From: Rufibacter radiotolerans
GTDB taxonomy: Bacteria; Bacteroidota; Bacteroidia; Cytophagales; Hymenobacteraceae
Length of the DNA: 64,000 bases
Assembly (NCBI RefSeq): GCF_001078055.1
Contig: NZ_CP010777.1
Span: 3,749,001 to 3,813,000 of the forward strand
Direction: 5' to 3'
The position numbers were made by a program, and so were the translations under genes. This document shows positions 26,652 to 34,781 of this stretch, piece after piece (position 1 is the first letter of the stretch; every line of letters begins with the position of its first letter). The notes below the pieces were generated by a model. It worked only from the letters and a program-made list of their open reading frames with translations. It was not told the origin of the DNA and ran no database searches.

Positions 26652-27839
26652 ATGGAAAAAGAAGATCTCATCCGGAAAGCAGGCAATTTCGTTTTTGCCC
26701 TTTTTAAGGAGAAATTATCTAAGAAGCTGGTTTATCACAACTACAAACACACGTTTGAAGTGGTGAAAGAGGCCCGTCAATTAGCTGAAACATTACAATT
26801 ATCTGATGAGGAACTGGAGATTCTGTTATTGGCAGCCTGGTTCCATGATACCGGGTATATTACTACCTATGAGAATCATGAAGATGAGAGCATTGAGATA
26901 GCCACCAATTTTCTGCGCGAAGAAAAATTCCCGGAAGAGAAGATCACACAGGTGAACCGCTGCATCATGGCCACCAAGCAGGGCCAGCTCACGCACCATT
27001 TGCTGGAAGACATTCTGGTAGACGCAGATATTGCCAACATAGGCAAAGACACCTTTTTCGCGACCGCCGAGTTGCTGCGCGTGGAGTGGGAGATCTTCCT
27101 AGACCGCACCTTCACAGATCTGGAATGGTCACAGTACCAACTGGACTTTCTGCTGTCTGTCTCGTTCAGGACCCAACCGGCGCAGGCCAAATTCTCCAAA
27201 CAGCTAAGCAAAAACATTCAGGCGCAGCGCACCCACCAGCTGGATCTGGCCAAGAAGAAAAAGAAAAAGGAGAAGAAGAACCGGGAGACCATGGCGCAGC
27301 CTAAGCGTGGCATAGAGACCATGTTCAAAAGCACCTATGACAACCACATCAGCTTAAGCGCCATTGCAGATAATAAAGCAAACATGATGATCAGCCTAAA
27401 CGCCATCATCATGTCTATTATCATCACCTACCTGGGCACCAAGTCCTCTATCATTGGGGCCGAGTTCACCCGCAACCCTGTCTTGATGATTCCAGTGGGC
27501 ATTCTGCTGGCTACCACGCTGGCCTCGGTTATCTCTGCTATTATCTCGGCGCAGCCAGAGGTGACCAGTTTCCGGCTCAGGCCAGATAAACTGACCAGCC
27601 GCCGCATTAACCTGCTGTTCTTCGGTAATTTCACCAAGATCCCTTTAGAGGATTTTCAGGCGGGCATGCATGACATCATGCGCGACAAGAACGCCCTCTA
27701 CAATAACATGATCACAGATATCTATTATCTGGGCGATGTGCTGAAAAGCAAGTACCGCCTCCTGCGCATTTCCTATACCATTTTTATGATAGGCATTATC
27801 TTAACAGTGCTTTCCTTTGTGATCGCCATTGCGCAATAG
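26652..27839 (+). CDS. HD phosphohydrolase fused to a Pycsar-type transmembrane effector domain
   Basis: 395 residues. HD domain (1-200) with the metal ligands His33 (YKHTFE), His65-Asp66 (WFHDTGY) and Asp124 (LVDADIANIG). A lysine-rich linker (about 201-212) leads to a C-terminal PycTM/DUF5706-like domain: ADNKANMMISLNAIIMSII as the first helix (about 243-262), a second near 275-295 and a last one at 372-394. PycTM proteins disrupt the membrane after binding cyclic pyrimidine nucleotides in Pycsar defence. Here the HD domain might hydrolyse such a nucleotide. Similar HD-PycTM proteins are common in Bacteroidota outside defence islands, so a housekeeping role is equally possible. Confidence 0.82.
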   Translation: MEKEDLIRKAGNFVFALFKEKLSKKLVYHNYKHTFEVVKEARQLAETLQLSDEELEILLLAAWFHDTGYITTYENHEDESIEIATNFLREEKFPEEKITQVNRCIMATKQGQLTHHLLEDILVDADIANIGKDTFFATAELLRVEWEIFLDRTFTDLEWSQYQLDFLLSVSFRTQPAQAKFSKQLSKNIQAQRTHQLDLAKKKKKKEKKNRETMAQPKRGIETMFKSTYDNHISLSAIADNKANMMISLNAIIMSIIITYLGTKSSIIGAEFTRNPVLMIPVGILLATTLASVISAIISAQPEVTSFRLRPDKLTSRRINLLFFGNFTKIPLEDFQAGMHDIMRDKNALYNNMITDIYYLGDVLKSKYRLLRISYTIFMIGIILTVLSFVIAIAQ

Positions 27840-27853
27840 CATTTCATATACAC

Positions 27854-27901
27854 CTACAACAGAAAGGGCCGCCATGTACATGGCGGCCCTTTCTGTTGTA
27901 G
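27854..27901. terminator. Bidirectional terminator between convergent genes
   Basis: 48-nt perfect palindrome centred between 27877 and 27878, with AGAAAGGGCCGCCATG arms. It separates the HD-PycTM gene and the cyclase-like gene and can stop both. Confidence 0.88.
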
Positions 27902-27910
27902 AACTGTGCC

Positions 27911-29056
27911 CTATTGTTGCTTCTTGTTGACGTACAGCTGCTCACAAAGCGTTTTCAATTGCGCCAGGGAGGCCTTCATAAACCCTTTGATCTGGCTGCG
28001 CCCGAAGTAGTCATAGAAATAGTCTCCCACGGAAACCCGGCTGTAATGGAACTCCAGGGTAAGGAAGGTGCCGCCTTCTTCTTCATGCAGGTAATAGAAG
28101 ATAAGCGAGTTAGGGAACATCTTAAAGTTGGCCATTTTCTCAATGACCTCTGTTTTCTCAGGGGTGACTCTGCTTTGCAGGGTCTGCATCTCAATAAGCC
28201 CCCCTTTCTCCATCTCACACAGATAGTTGGTACCTATGCGGTTTATCTTCTTGGTGTCAAAACGGGCACTTTTCACGCGATGCATCCATTTGGGCTTGAG
28301 CCGGTAATTCTGGATCACGCGCCGCACCAGGTCTACGGGGGCTTTTATGTGGCTCTTTAGAGAAAAGGTGTTAGGATATTGTTTATGGGTGTGCTCTATC
28401 TCGGGGTCGGTGACCAGCAGGCGCAAGGGAGTAAGAAAGGCGTACTTATAGTGCACCGTTCCCATATGCTCGTATTCATTGGCGCCGTCTTTGAGCTGTG
28501 ACCACTCAAAGCTCTGCTTGATGGCTTCGGGGTCCTGAGTTTTCAGGTACCCTTCGGTTAGGAGCACGTACTCAGAGCCCTCAATGCTGTTTTTAAGCAA
28601 GCGGTGCGCCATGATCACATCGGTGCCCATTAACTTGGTGTAATCCCTGATCTGGGTAACACTAATGCGCCCATAATGCACCACTATTTTAAGGGTAAGC
28701 TTATTTTCAGATAGCTGCGCGCTGGGCAAAAACTTGTCGCGCTCCATAATCCGGAGGTAATTCTGAAAATCAAGGAAAATCTGTTTGCACTGGCTTACAA
28801 TCTGGTCAATGGCCGGCGGGTCGCCCAGTTTATAGAATAAAATAGCATCGCCCTGAATTTCGCACAGTTCCATATTGAGGATATTGCCCTCAATAATGAT
28901 TTCAAGTAAATCAGCGATCAGGTTGCGGCTATACCGCACCCCATTCTCATGCATGAAACGCGTAAAGCCACTTATATCCGGGATGAAAAGCAACGCCGGC
29001 TGCGAATCATCTGACTCCTGGGGTTCTAAAGATATGTTAGGCACTCGTGACTCCAT
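27911..29056 (-). CDS. Class III cyclase-like domain fused to a START/SRPBCC-like domain (DUF2652-like)
   Basis: 381 residues. Residues 20-160 follow the class III nucleotide cyclase layout: FIPDISGFTRF with metal Asp27, EIQGDAILF with metal Asp70, and GTDVIMAHRL (144-153) at the place of the usual GxxVNxAxRL. There the catalytic Asn is replaced by Ile148 while Arg152 is kept. Residues about 225-375 look like a ligand-binding helix-grip domain (SHIKAPVDLVRRVIQNY ... TFLTLEFHYSRV). Resembles DUF2652. It may be a degenerate cyclase or use a different substrate. It is convergent with the HD-PycTM gene. Confidence 0.75.
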   Translation of the reverse strand: MESRVPNISLEPQESDDSQPALLFIPDISGFTRFMHENGVRYSRNLIADLLEIIIEGNILNMELCEIQGDAILFYKLGDPPAIDQIVSQCKQIFLDFQNYLRIMERDKFLPSAQLSENKLTLKIVVHYGRISVTQIRDYTKLMGTDVIMAHRLLKNSIEGSEYVLLTEGYLKTQDPEAIKQSFEWSQLKDGANEYEHMGTVHYKYAFLTPLRLLVTDPEIEHTHKQYPNTFSLKSHIKAPVDLVRRVIQNYRLKPKWMHRVKSARFDTKKINRIGTNYLCEMEKGGLIEMQTLQSRVTPEKTEVIEKMANFKMFPNSLIFYYLHEEEGGTFLTLEFHYSRVSVGDYFYDYFGRSQIKGFMKASLAQLKTLCEQLYVNKKQQ

Positions 29057-29413
29057 GGAATAAAAATAAATAGCAGAAGCCAGTTAGCTGAGGGGTAACC
29101 TGCCTCTTTCTTGGTTGGCTTAGGTGCCAACGCCACATATACGTGAATTCCCCCCATTTCTTTGCCTTTCCTCTATACTAGTTTCAAAATTTTCACCGGC
29201 TCTCCTATTCCCTGCTACGTAGGTAGGAAAAGAAAAGACCAAACTCTTCTTCTGAACCATTGGGTGCCAGGTGTTTACCAGCAATATTTTTAAAATTTAG
29301 CCTTTAACCAACCATAGAATTTATATGCAAGTAGGAAAGGGATTATATAAGAAAGGAAAGCGCCCTGGACAAAATTCGTCCCGCATTATTACTACCAATA
29401 GAGAATAACTAAA
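29057..29413. other. AT-rich gap upstream of the cyclase-like gene
   Basis: About 360 bp without a credible frame. It presumably holds the promoter of the minus-strand cyclase-like gene; no clear consensus match was found. Confidence 0.35.
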
Positions 29414-29465
29414 AAACAAAAGGGAGTGAAGAGGCCTGTTACAGGTTCTTCACTCCCTTTTGTTT
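29414..29465 (-). terminator. Hairpin terminator of the small basic protein gene
   Basis: 19-bp arms (AAACAAAAGGGAGTGAAGA with its complement) around an inner GCCTGTTACAGG stem; the T-run lies on the minus strand as well as the plus strand. Confidence 0.85.
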
Positions 29466-29479
29466 AATCCTGGGAATTA

Positions 29480-29680
29480 TTATGAATTAGCTTCAGCGTT
29501 TTTTGGCTTACGGCCTCTTTTTGCACCTTTAGGCTTGTTCATTGTATCAGGAATTTGGTTTAAAGCCTCATTCATCTGGCTGAAAATCCCTAACATTAAT
29601 TGAACATCTTCTACATTCTGACAATCACGGATTACTTCCATCTGCATTTTGTCAAGCTTGCTTTTTAATTGCTCTCTCAT
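29480..29680 (-). CDS. Small protein with basic AT-hook-like tail, unknown function
   Basis: 66 residues. Residues 1-45 are predicted helical (LKSKLDKMQMEVIRDCQ; LMLGIFSQMNEAL), and the C-terminus KGAKRGRKPKNAEANS contains an RGRKP AT-hook-like core. It might bind DNA in the minor groove or dimerise through the helices. Base composition is clearly more AT-rich than the neighbouring large genes. It is flanked by gene-poor AT-rich DNA and has its own terminator, which supports a real transcript. Confidence 0.6.
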   Translation of the reverse strand: MREQLKSKLDKMQMEVIRDCQNVEDVQLMLGIFSQMNEALNQIPDTMNKPKGAKRGRKPKNAEANS

Positions 29681-30039
29681 AGTTTTTTATAGTTATAAAT
29701 GTTTGTTTTTATAATTGGAACACAAATATAGAAATAAGGGCCATTAATCAAACAGTAGCAGTTCAGGAATTACCTTACTTTTATTTCCTTAATACGGGGT
29801 AATACCGGCAAATTGTTTTTAATACTTATTCTGGCTTTAATTACCCCTTATTACTTACCGCATTTAATTTCAAATTATCTTCTTTGGGTATTCACCCTTT
29901 TAGATTCTACACAATGGTCATTTAGAGCCAGCCCTATTCTGCCAACCCAGATAAAAATGCAGGCTTTACTTTGCATAAAGTTTCCTGACTCCTAATTTTA
30001 CCTTACTTTTACAACACACCCTGTTGGTTGTACCCAAAT
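29681..30039. other. AT-rich gap before tRNA-Arg
   Basis: About 360 bp, very AT-rich. A 60-codon frame at 29813-29995 is hydrophobic but has no supporting signal. It should contain the tRNA-Arg promoter (TACTTTTA at 30004-30011 is a candidate -7 box; no TTG at the right distance). Confidence 0.4.
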
Positions 30040-30111
30040 GGCCCCGTAGTTCAACGGATAGAATAGAAGTTTCCTAAACTTTAGATCTGGGTTCGATTCC
30101 CGGCGAGGCCA
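30040..30111 (+). tRNA. tRNA-Arg (anticodon CCT)
   Basis: 72 nt. Acceptor GGCCCCG with CGAGGCC (one C5-A68 mismatch), D stem GTTC/GAAT, anticodon stem GAAGT/ACTTT with loop TTCCTAA, so anticodon CCT reading AGG. T arm CTGGG-TTCGATT-CCCGG, discriminator A. CCA is not encoded. Confidence 0.93.
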
Positions 30112-30615
30112 CTCCCTTTCTTCTTCTCATTTCTCTTAGGCATAGCCTGACCCTTCTCAGACTTTTTATTTTGGTGATACCTTCAAATCAAACTGCTTTT
30201 CTTTAACTAAGAGTAGTAAATCTATTTAATCTTCTTTTAGCCCCAATCATTTTTCAGGATAAAGGAAAAGCAATTGTCCATTGATTACCTTTTTCATAAA
30301 TCATATGACGGGCTTTTGAATCTCTAGCCCTGGAAGGAAATGCTAACGTCTGAGCTTTTTCCCTGGTGCTCTCCATATACTACTGCATAAGTTATTAAAT
30401 AAAAGGGAGCAGATAAAAATCCCCTTTCATTTTTTATACACAGGTAAGTTTTATCCTGCCCATGCCGGCTAAACGCATTTGGCAGACGTGGCAAAAATTC
30501 AAATACCTAATTATGAAAGTTTTAAAGGTTTTTATTTAAAATCAAAGAAATGAAAGCCTACGGAATAGTTTTGAGCCTTTACATGAATTAAACCTATAGC
30601 AGCAGGCCCAAAAAC
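30112..30615. other. AT-rich gene-free region after tRNA-Arg
   Basis: About 500 bp with no credible frame on either strand. Near 30603-30615 AGGCCCAAAAAC resembles the right half of the dispersed palindrome, without its left arm. Confidence 0.4.
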
Positions 30616-30649
30616 AAAAAAGGCAAGACCGGGTAGTCTTGCCTTTTTT
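30616..30649 (-). terminator. Terminator of the T9SS-domain gene
   Basis: 14-bp stem AAAAAAGGCAAGAC / GTCTTGCCTTTTTT with a 6-nt loop; T-run on both strands. Confidence 0.87.
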
Positions 30650-30667
30650 TATACAGAAAGCCGTAAG

Positions 30668-31036
30668 TTATCTAAGAATTACTTTTCTTACTTCGCTGTA
30701 GTTAGCCGTTTCAATTTTAACGTAATACAAACCCTTGGCGAGCTTGGTCAAATCAAGGGTCTTGGCAAAATGAGCGCTGGGGTCTTGTACCACTTCACGG
30801 TATACCACGTTTCCAATCACGTTCATAATGCGCAGATCTGTTTTCTTTCCTTCATAGCCTTCCAGGGAAATGGTGACCACCCCGCTGGATGGGTTAGGGT
30901 AGACAGACAGCGCAGGATCTTCCTGACCGGTTTTTGCCTCACTCTTCTGCTCTGCCGGCATGGCCCTTGCCCGTACCTGGGCCGACAAATCACCGAAGGT
31001 GAAGCAAATAAAAAATAAAAGTATAAAGTGTTTCAT
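30668..31036 (-). CDS. Short secreted protein with T9SS sorting domain
   Basis: 122 residues from the Met at 31036, the start of a signal peptide (MKHFILLFFICFTFGDLSAQ). After a short charged linker, nearly the whole mature chain is a type A T9SS C-terminal domain: LSVYPNPSSGVVTISL, NVIGNVVYRE, LAKGLYYVKIE and a final RKVILR. It has no cargo domain, so it may be a stand-alone adhesion or decoy domain, or the remnant of a larger protein. It has its own terminator. Confidence 0.85.
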   Translation of the reverse strand: MKHFILLFFICFTFGDLSAQVRARAMPAEQKSEAKTGQEDPALSVYPNPSSGVVTISLEGYEGKKTDLRIMNVIGNVVYREVVQDPSAHFAKTLDLTKLAKGLYYVKIETANYSEVRKVILR

Positions 31037-31110
31037 AGGTTTTTTGTTTAGCTTGAATAACAACAACTTACAGCTATCTGCACATAATATTAACGCAGGC
31101 AGAACTAACT

Positions 31111-31118
31111 TAGTTTTG
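31111..31118 (+). promoter_or_regulatory. Candidate -7 box for the polyketide operon
   Basis: TAGTTTTG matches TAnnTTTG, 81 nt before the oxidoreductase start. No TTG at the -33 position. Confidence 0.35.
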
Positions 31119-31199
31119 CATTTTTCAGCATTATACAGACATAAAAATCAAATAAACGTTACTGCTATTGCACTTAAACCATAATACCATAGCACCAGC

Positions 31200-32318
31200 A
31201 TGAACACCCGTAAAACCATTATCATTGGCGGAGGATTGGCGGGTCTGGTAAGTGCTTTGCAATTATCGGGCCAGGGGGTAGAGGTGACAGTTATTGAGAA
31301 AAAACAGTACCCTTTCCATAAAGTGTGCGGCGAGTATATTTCCAATGAGGTATTGCCATACCTTAAAAGCCTGCAGGTCAAGATTGAGGAGTTGGACCCT
31401 GCCCGCTTAACCCAGTTTTTGCTTTCCTCCCCCAAGGGCCGGACCCTGCAGACACCCTTAGACCTGGGGGGCACCGGCGTGAGCCGGTACCGGCTGGACC
31501 ATTACCTCTATGAGATGGCCCTCCGGCAAGGCGTTACCTTCCGGCAGCAGGCCAGCGCGACAGATGTTTCTTTTGTAGAAGACACCTTTACCGTTACCCT
31601 CTCCTCTGGAGAGCAGTTGCAGGCCCCAGTGGTCATTGGGGCCTACGGCAAGCGTAGCGGGCTGGACCGCCGGCTTAACCGCCGCTTTTTTGAGGAGCGC
31701 TCCCCTTATATGGCCGTTAAGTACCACGTGCGCACCCAGTTGCCCAAAAACTTGATTGCCCTGCATAATTTCACCAACGGGTACGCCGGTATTTCTGCCA
31801 TTGAGGAAGACCGCTATTGCTTCTGCTACCTTACCACGCGTCAGAATCTCAAGAAATACGGCACCATTGCCGAGATGGAGGCCCGGGAGCTCAGCAAGAA
31901 CCCTTTCCTGAAGGACATCTTCTCTAACAGCGACTTTCTCTACCCCCAGCCCCTGGTGATCAACGAGATTTCCTTCGCGCCCAAAACCTGCCTGGAGGAA
32001 CGGGTACTCATGGCCGGGGACGCCGCCGGCCTGATTACCCCGCTCTGCGGAAACGGCATGGCCATGGCCATCCATTCGGGTAAACTGTTGTCTGAGCAGG
32101 TGTTAGGTTTTTTAGATGGCAAGCAGACCCGGCAGCAGATGGAGATGGCCTATGCCAGCTACTGGAAAAACCAGTTTGGCGCCAGGCTGCAGACGGGCCG
32201 GTTGGTGCAGCGCCTCTTTGGGCACCCGGTTCTGTCTGAGCTGGCGGTCGCCAGCCTGCAGCGGTTCCCTGTGGCCACCCAGGCCATTATGCGCCGAACC
32301 CACGGGCAGCCCTTTTAA
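31200..32318 (+). CDS. FAD-dependent oxidoreductase (geranylgeranyl reductase-like)
   Basis: 372 residues. Rossmann FAD motif IIIGGGLAGLVSALQL at the N-terminus, then VCGEYISNEVLPYL, a substrate-pocket signature of the geranylgeranyl-reductase/halogenase-like flavoenzymes, and the second FAD motif AGDAAGLITPLCGNGM. It is the first gene of a three-gene set with a type III PKS and a methyltransferase, so it likely oxidises or reduces the polyketide ring or chain. It is cytoplasmic; a membrane-near substrate is plausible. Exact reaction unknown. Confidence 0.87.
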   Translation: MNTRKTIIIGGGLAGLVSALQLSGQGVEVTVIEKKQYPFHKVCGEYISNEVLPYLKSLQVKIEELDPARLTQFLLSSPKGRTLQTPLDLGGTGVSRYRLDHYLYEMALRQGVTFRQQASATDVSFVEDTFTVTLSSGEQLQAPVVIGAYGKRSGLDRRLNRRFFEERSPYMAVKYHVRTQLPKNLIALHNFTNGYAGISAIEEDRYCFCYLTTRQNLKKYGTIAEMEARELSKNPFLKDIFSNSDFLYPQPLVINEISFAPKTCLEERVLMAGDAAGLITPLCGNGMAMAIHSGKLLSEQVLGFLDGKQTRQQMEMAYASYWKNQFGARLQTGRLVQRLFGHPVLSELAVASLQRFPVATQAIMRRTHGQPF

Positions 32319-32445
32319 TCTTACCGGGCGCAAAACCCGGGCAGGAAATTCTCAGTAAGAGAAAAACGGGCCGCACCAGTTCCTTATCTCCTGTAGCCGT
32401 CATAGCTTTTAAACATCTCAGCGCTTTTTTGATTATACTACTTAT

Positions 32446-33555
32446 ATGAAGAGTTACCTCTGTGCCATAGGAACGGCCAATCCCCCGCATGCGCTCCCGC
32501 AACAACAGATTGCAGACTTCATGGCGGAGGCTCTTCAACTGGACGCCCAGAACACTCGCAAACTAAAAGCCCTGTACCGGGTGTCCGGCATTGACCAGCG
32601 CCATACGGTGTTGCCAGACTACGGCCGCCAGAACGGTGACTATGAATTTTACCCTAACTCGCCCGGCCTGGAGCCGTTCCCTACAGTGGGTGCCCGCATG
32701 CTGGAATTTCAGAAGGCGGCCCTTCCGCTTTCGGTGGCGGCTGTGCAGGACTGCCTGGCCCAGCTGCCCAATCTGGCTGTACAGGAAATCACCCACCTGA
32801 TCACGGTCAGTTGCACGGGTATGTACGCGCCGGGGCTGGACATTGAGTTGGTAGATGCCTTGGGCTTATCGCCGCAGGTGCAGCGCACGTGCGTGTATTT
32901 CATGGGCTGCTACGCGGCCTTTAACGCCTTAAAGTTGGCCGATACCATTTGCCGTGCCGATGCCGATGCCCGCGTGCTCATTGTCTGCACTGAGCTGTGT
33001 ACCCTTCATTTTCAAAAGCAGGCCGAGAGTGACCACCTGGTTTCCAATGCCCTCTTCGCCGATGGCGCGGCGGCCGTGGTAGTATGCGCCCAGCCCCTTT
33101 CCGGGCTGTCTTTGGGTGTAGAAGCCTTTCATTGTGACCTGGCACCGTCCGGGCAGAAAGAGATGGCGTGGCACATCCATGACTTCGGGTTTGAGATGAC
33201 ACTTTCCTCTTACGTACCCGCCCTTATCAAGCAGGGCATTGGTCAGTTAACCCAGTCATTGCTGCAAAAGCTCAACCTGCAACTAGACCAGATAGACCTG
33301 TTTGCCATTCACCCGGGTGGCCGCAAGATTCTGGAAGTGATTGAGCAGGCCCTGGGCCTAACGCCCCAGAATAACCAATACGCGTATCAGGTGCTGCGCA
33401 ACTACGGCAACATGTCTTCAGCCACGGTGCTGTTTGTGCTGAGGGCCCTGTGGGAAGACCTGCAGCCGGCCCAACAGCAGGCCCCCATCCTCAGCTTCGC
33501 CTTCGGCCCCGGCCTTACCCTGGAGTCCATGCTTTTATCGGTGCACTATGTTTAA
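32446..33555 (+). CDS. Type III polyketide synthase
   Basis: 369 residues, chalcone-synthase fold. Catalytic triad visible: Cys155 (YFMGCYAAFN), His289 (FAIHPGGRK) and Asn322 (NYGNMSSAT). The CoA-ligated starter is probably a fatty acyl unit, giving alkylpyrones or alkylresorcinols as in related bacterial enzymes (family knowledge); the chain length is not predictable. Its last 8 bp overlap the methyltransferase start, a translational coupling arrangement. The oxidoreductase lies 127 bp upstream. Confidence 0.93.
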   Translation: MKSYLCAIGTANPPHALPQQQIADFMAEALQLDAQNTRKLKALYRVSGIDQRHTVLPDYGRQNGDYEFYPNSPGLEPFPTVGARMLEFQKAALPLSVAAVQDCLAQLPNLAVQEITHLITVSCTGMYAPGLDIELVDALGLSPQVQRTCVYFMGCYAAFNALKLADTICRADADARVLIVCTELCTLHFQKQAESDHLVSNALFADGAAAVVVCAQPLSGLSLGVEAFHCDLAPSGQKEMAWHIHDFGFEMTLSSYVPALIKQGIGQLTQSLLQKLNLQLDQIDLFAIHPGGRKILEVIEQALGLTPQNNQYAYQVLRNYGNMSSATVLFVLRALWEDLQPAQQQAPILSFAFGPGLTLESMLLSVHYV

Positions 33556-34303
33556 ACAGCGGTCCACCACGCTGGAACTCATGGATGACCTTTCGCTGGC
33601 CAGCGATGACCTGCGCCAGAACCTGAAGGAGCTGGAGTTCATTAACGTGTGGCTGGGCGGGCATGACGTGGTGCGCAATGGCCTGAACGCTCTGGTTAAA
33701 AACCCGTTTTTGGGCCGTTTTCCGGAAAACAGGCTCAAAATAGCCGACCTGGGAAGCGGCGGCGGTGACACCCTACGCATGGTAGCCAACTGGGCGCGTA
33801 AGCGGAAACTGCAGGTGGAGTTGGTAGGCGTAGATGCCAATACCTTCATGCTGGACTACAGCGCCTCCCTCAGCCAGGAGTACCCCGAGATTTCTTACCG
33901 GCACTATGACGTTTTCTCCCCAGACTTCGCGCAGGAGCAGTTTGACATTGTGATCTGTAGCCTGTTTCTGCACCATTTCCCAGATGAGGCGCTGGCGCGT
34001 TTACTGGCGCAACTGCACCGGCAGGTACGCGGCGCAGTTTTGATCAATGACCTCCACCGGCATCCTTTAGCCTACTATTCCATTAAGGGCCTTACCAAAA
34101 TTTTTTCCAGCTCTTATCTGGTGAAGAATGACGCGCCCCTTTCGGTTTTAAGGGCTTTTAGCCGGGCAGACTGGAAACGCATTCTGGCCCATGCCGGCGT
34201 AGACAGGTACCAGATCAAGTGGAAATGGGCGTTCAGGTGGCAGGTCGTTTTTGGGCCGATTTTGGAAAAACAACGTAAAACTGGAAAAGAATTTGTAACT
34301 TAA
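33548..34303 (+). CDS. Class I SAM-dependent methyltransferase with palindrome-derived segments
   Basis: 251 residues. Rossmann motif I is ADLGSGGGDTLR (66-77), then VDANTFML and ICSLFLHHFPDE, as in UbiE-like methyltransferases. It probably methylates the product of the type III PKS whose gene it overlaps by 8 bp. Two palindrome copies are in frame: PFLGRFPENRLK (53-64), just before motif I, and VFGPILEKQRKT (about 234-245) at the C-terminus. Both lie outside the conserved core, so activity may be intact. Confidence 0.88.
   Translation: MFKQRSTTLELMDDLSLASDDLRQNLKELEFINVWLGGHDVVRNGLNALVKNPFLGRFPENRLKIADLGSGGGDTLRMVANWARKRKLQVELVGVDANTFMLDYSASLSQEYPEISYRHYDVFSPDFAQEQFDIVICSLFLHHFPDEALARLLAQLHRQVRGAVLINDLHRHPLAYYSIKGLTKIFSSSYLVKNDAPLSVLRAFSRADWKRILAHAGVDRYQIKWKWAFRWQVVFGPILEKQRKTGKEFVT
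33704..33742. repeat. Dispersed palindrome inside methyltransferase gene
   Basis: CCGTTTTTGGGCCGTTTT, CCGG, AAAACAGGCTCAAAATAG. Clearly a family member; translated as PFLGRFPENRLKI. Confidence 0.85.
34246..34283. repeat. Dispersed palindrome at 3' end of methyltransferase gene
   Basis: CGTTTTTGGGCCGATTTT, GG, AAAAACAACGTAAAACTG; the right arm is decayed. It encodes part of the C-terminus. Confidence 0.65.
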
Positions 34304-34424
34304 TAAAACAGAGCACCTTTAGCACTTTTCAAGCGCGGTATCCGTTTACCAAAAACAAAAGGATCTCTGGAAGGTTAAGATGCCCTAACATCTCTTAGCC
34401 TATTGTTTCACTAAAATTTTATCC

Positions 34425-34643
34425 ATGGGCCGAAGTTCCTCTAAGCAAACCGTTCAATTCTGGCTTCTTTTAACAGCCTCTATTCTACTGGCCGCTATGG
34501 TCATCAGCCTGTTCCTGAGTGTAATGAAGGTCATGATTTACCTTCTGCTAGTGCTCCTGCTGGTACCCTTCATTTACCTGGCCCTCAAACGCTCCCTCCA
34601 CCTGTTCCGTGGCCCGGCCACCAAACTCAAAACCCGGGATTGA
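34425..34643 (+). CDS. Small two-helix membrane protein
   Basis: 72 residues with two adjacent hydrophobic segments (about 12-31 and 35-55: WLLLTASILLAAMVISLFL and VMIYLLLVLLLVPFIYLAL), a basic N-terminus (MGRSSSKQ) and a charged tail. No family recognised. It lies 121 bp after the polyketide operon on the same strand, perhaps transcribed separately. A perfect palindrome follows. Confidence 0.6.
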   Translation: MGRSSSKQTVQFWLLLTASILLAAMVISLFLSVMKVMIYLLLVLLLVPFIYLALKRSLHLFRGPATKLKTRD

Positions 34644-34712
34644 TTAATCGTATCAAGTAGCGCGTATCACGTAGCAAGACCATATTTTTATATTCCTTAA
34701 GGAAATCTTCTT

Positions 34713-34752
34713 CCGTTTTGGGCCTGTTTTCTGGAAAACAGGCCCAAAACGG
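34713..34752. repeat. Dispersed palindrome copy (perfect)
   Basis: 18-bp perfect arms CCGTTTTGGGCCTGTTTT with a CTGG loop, followed by ATTTTTTT. Between convergent genes; could terminate the upstream gene. Confidence 0.95.
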
Positions 34753-34781
34753 ATTTTTTTCGTGCTACCTGCTACTTGTAT

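Noticed and set aside
26652..29056. A proven Pycsar defence island
   Set aside because: No other defence genes, no operon, the cyclase Asn is missing, and HD-PycTM proteins are known outside defence. Kept as a hypothesis only.
29813..29995. 60-codon hydrophobic frame before tRNA-Arg
   Set aside because: AT-rich DNA easily gives such frames; no terminator, promoter or homologue recognised.
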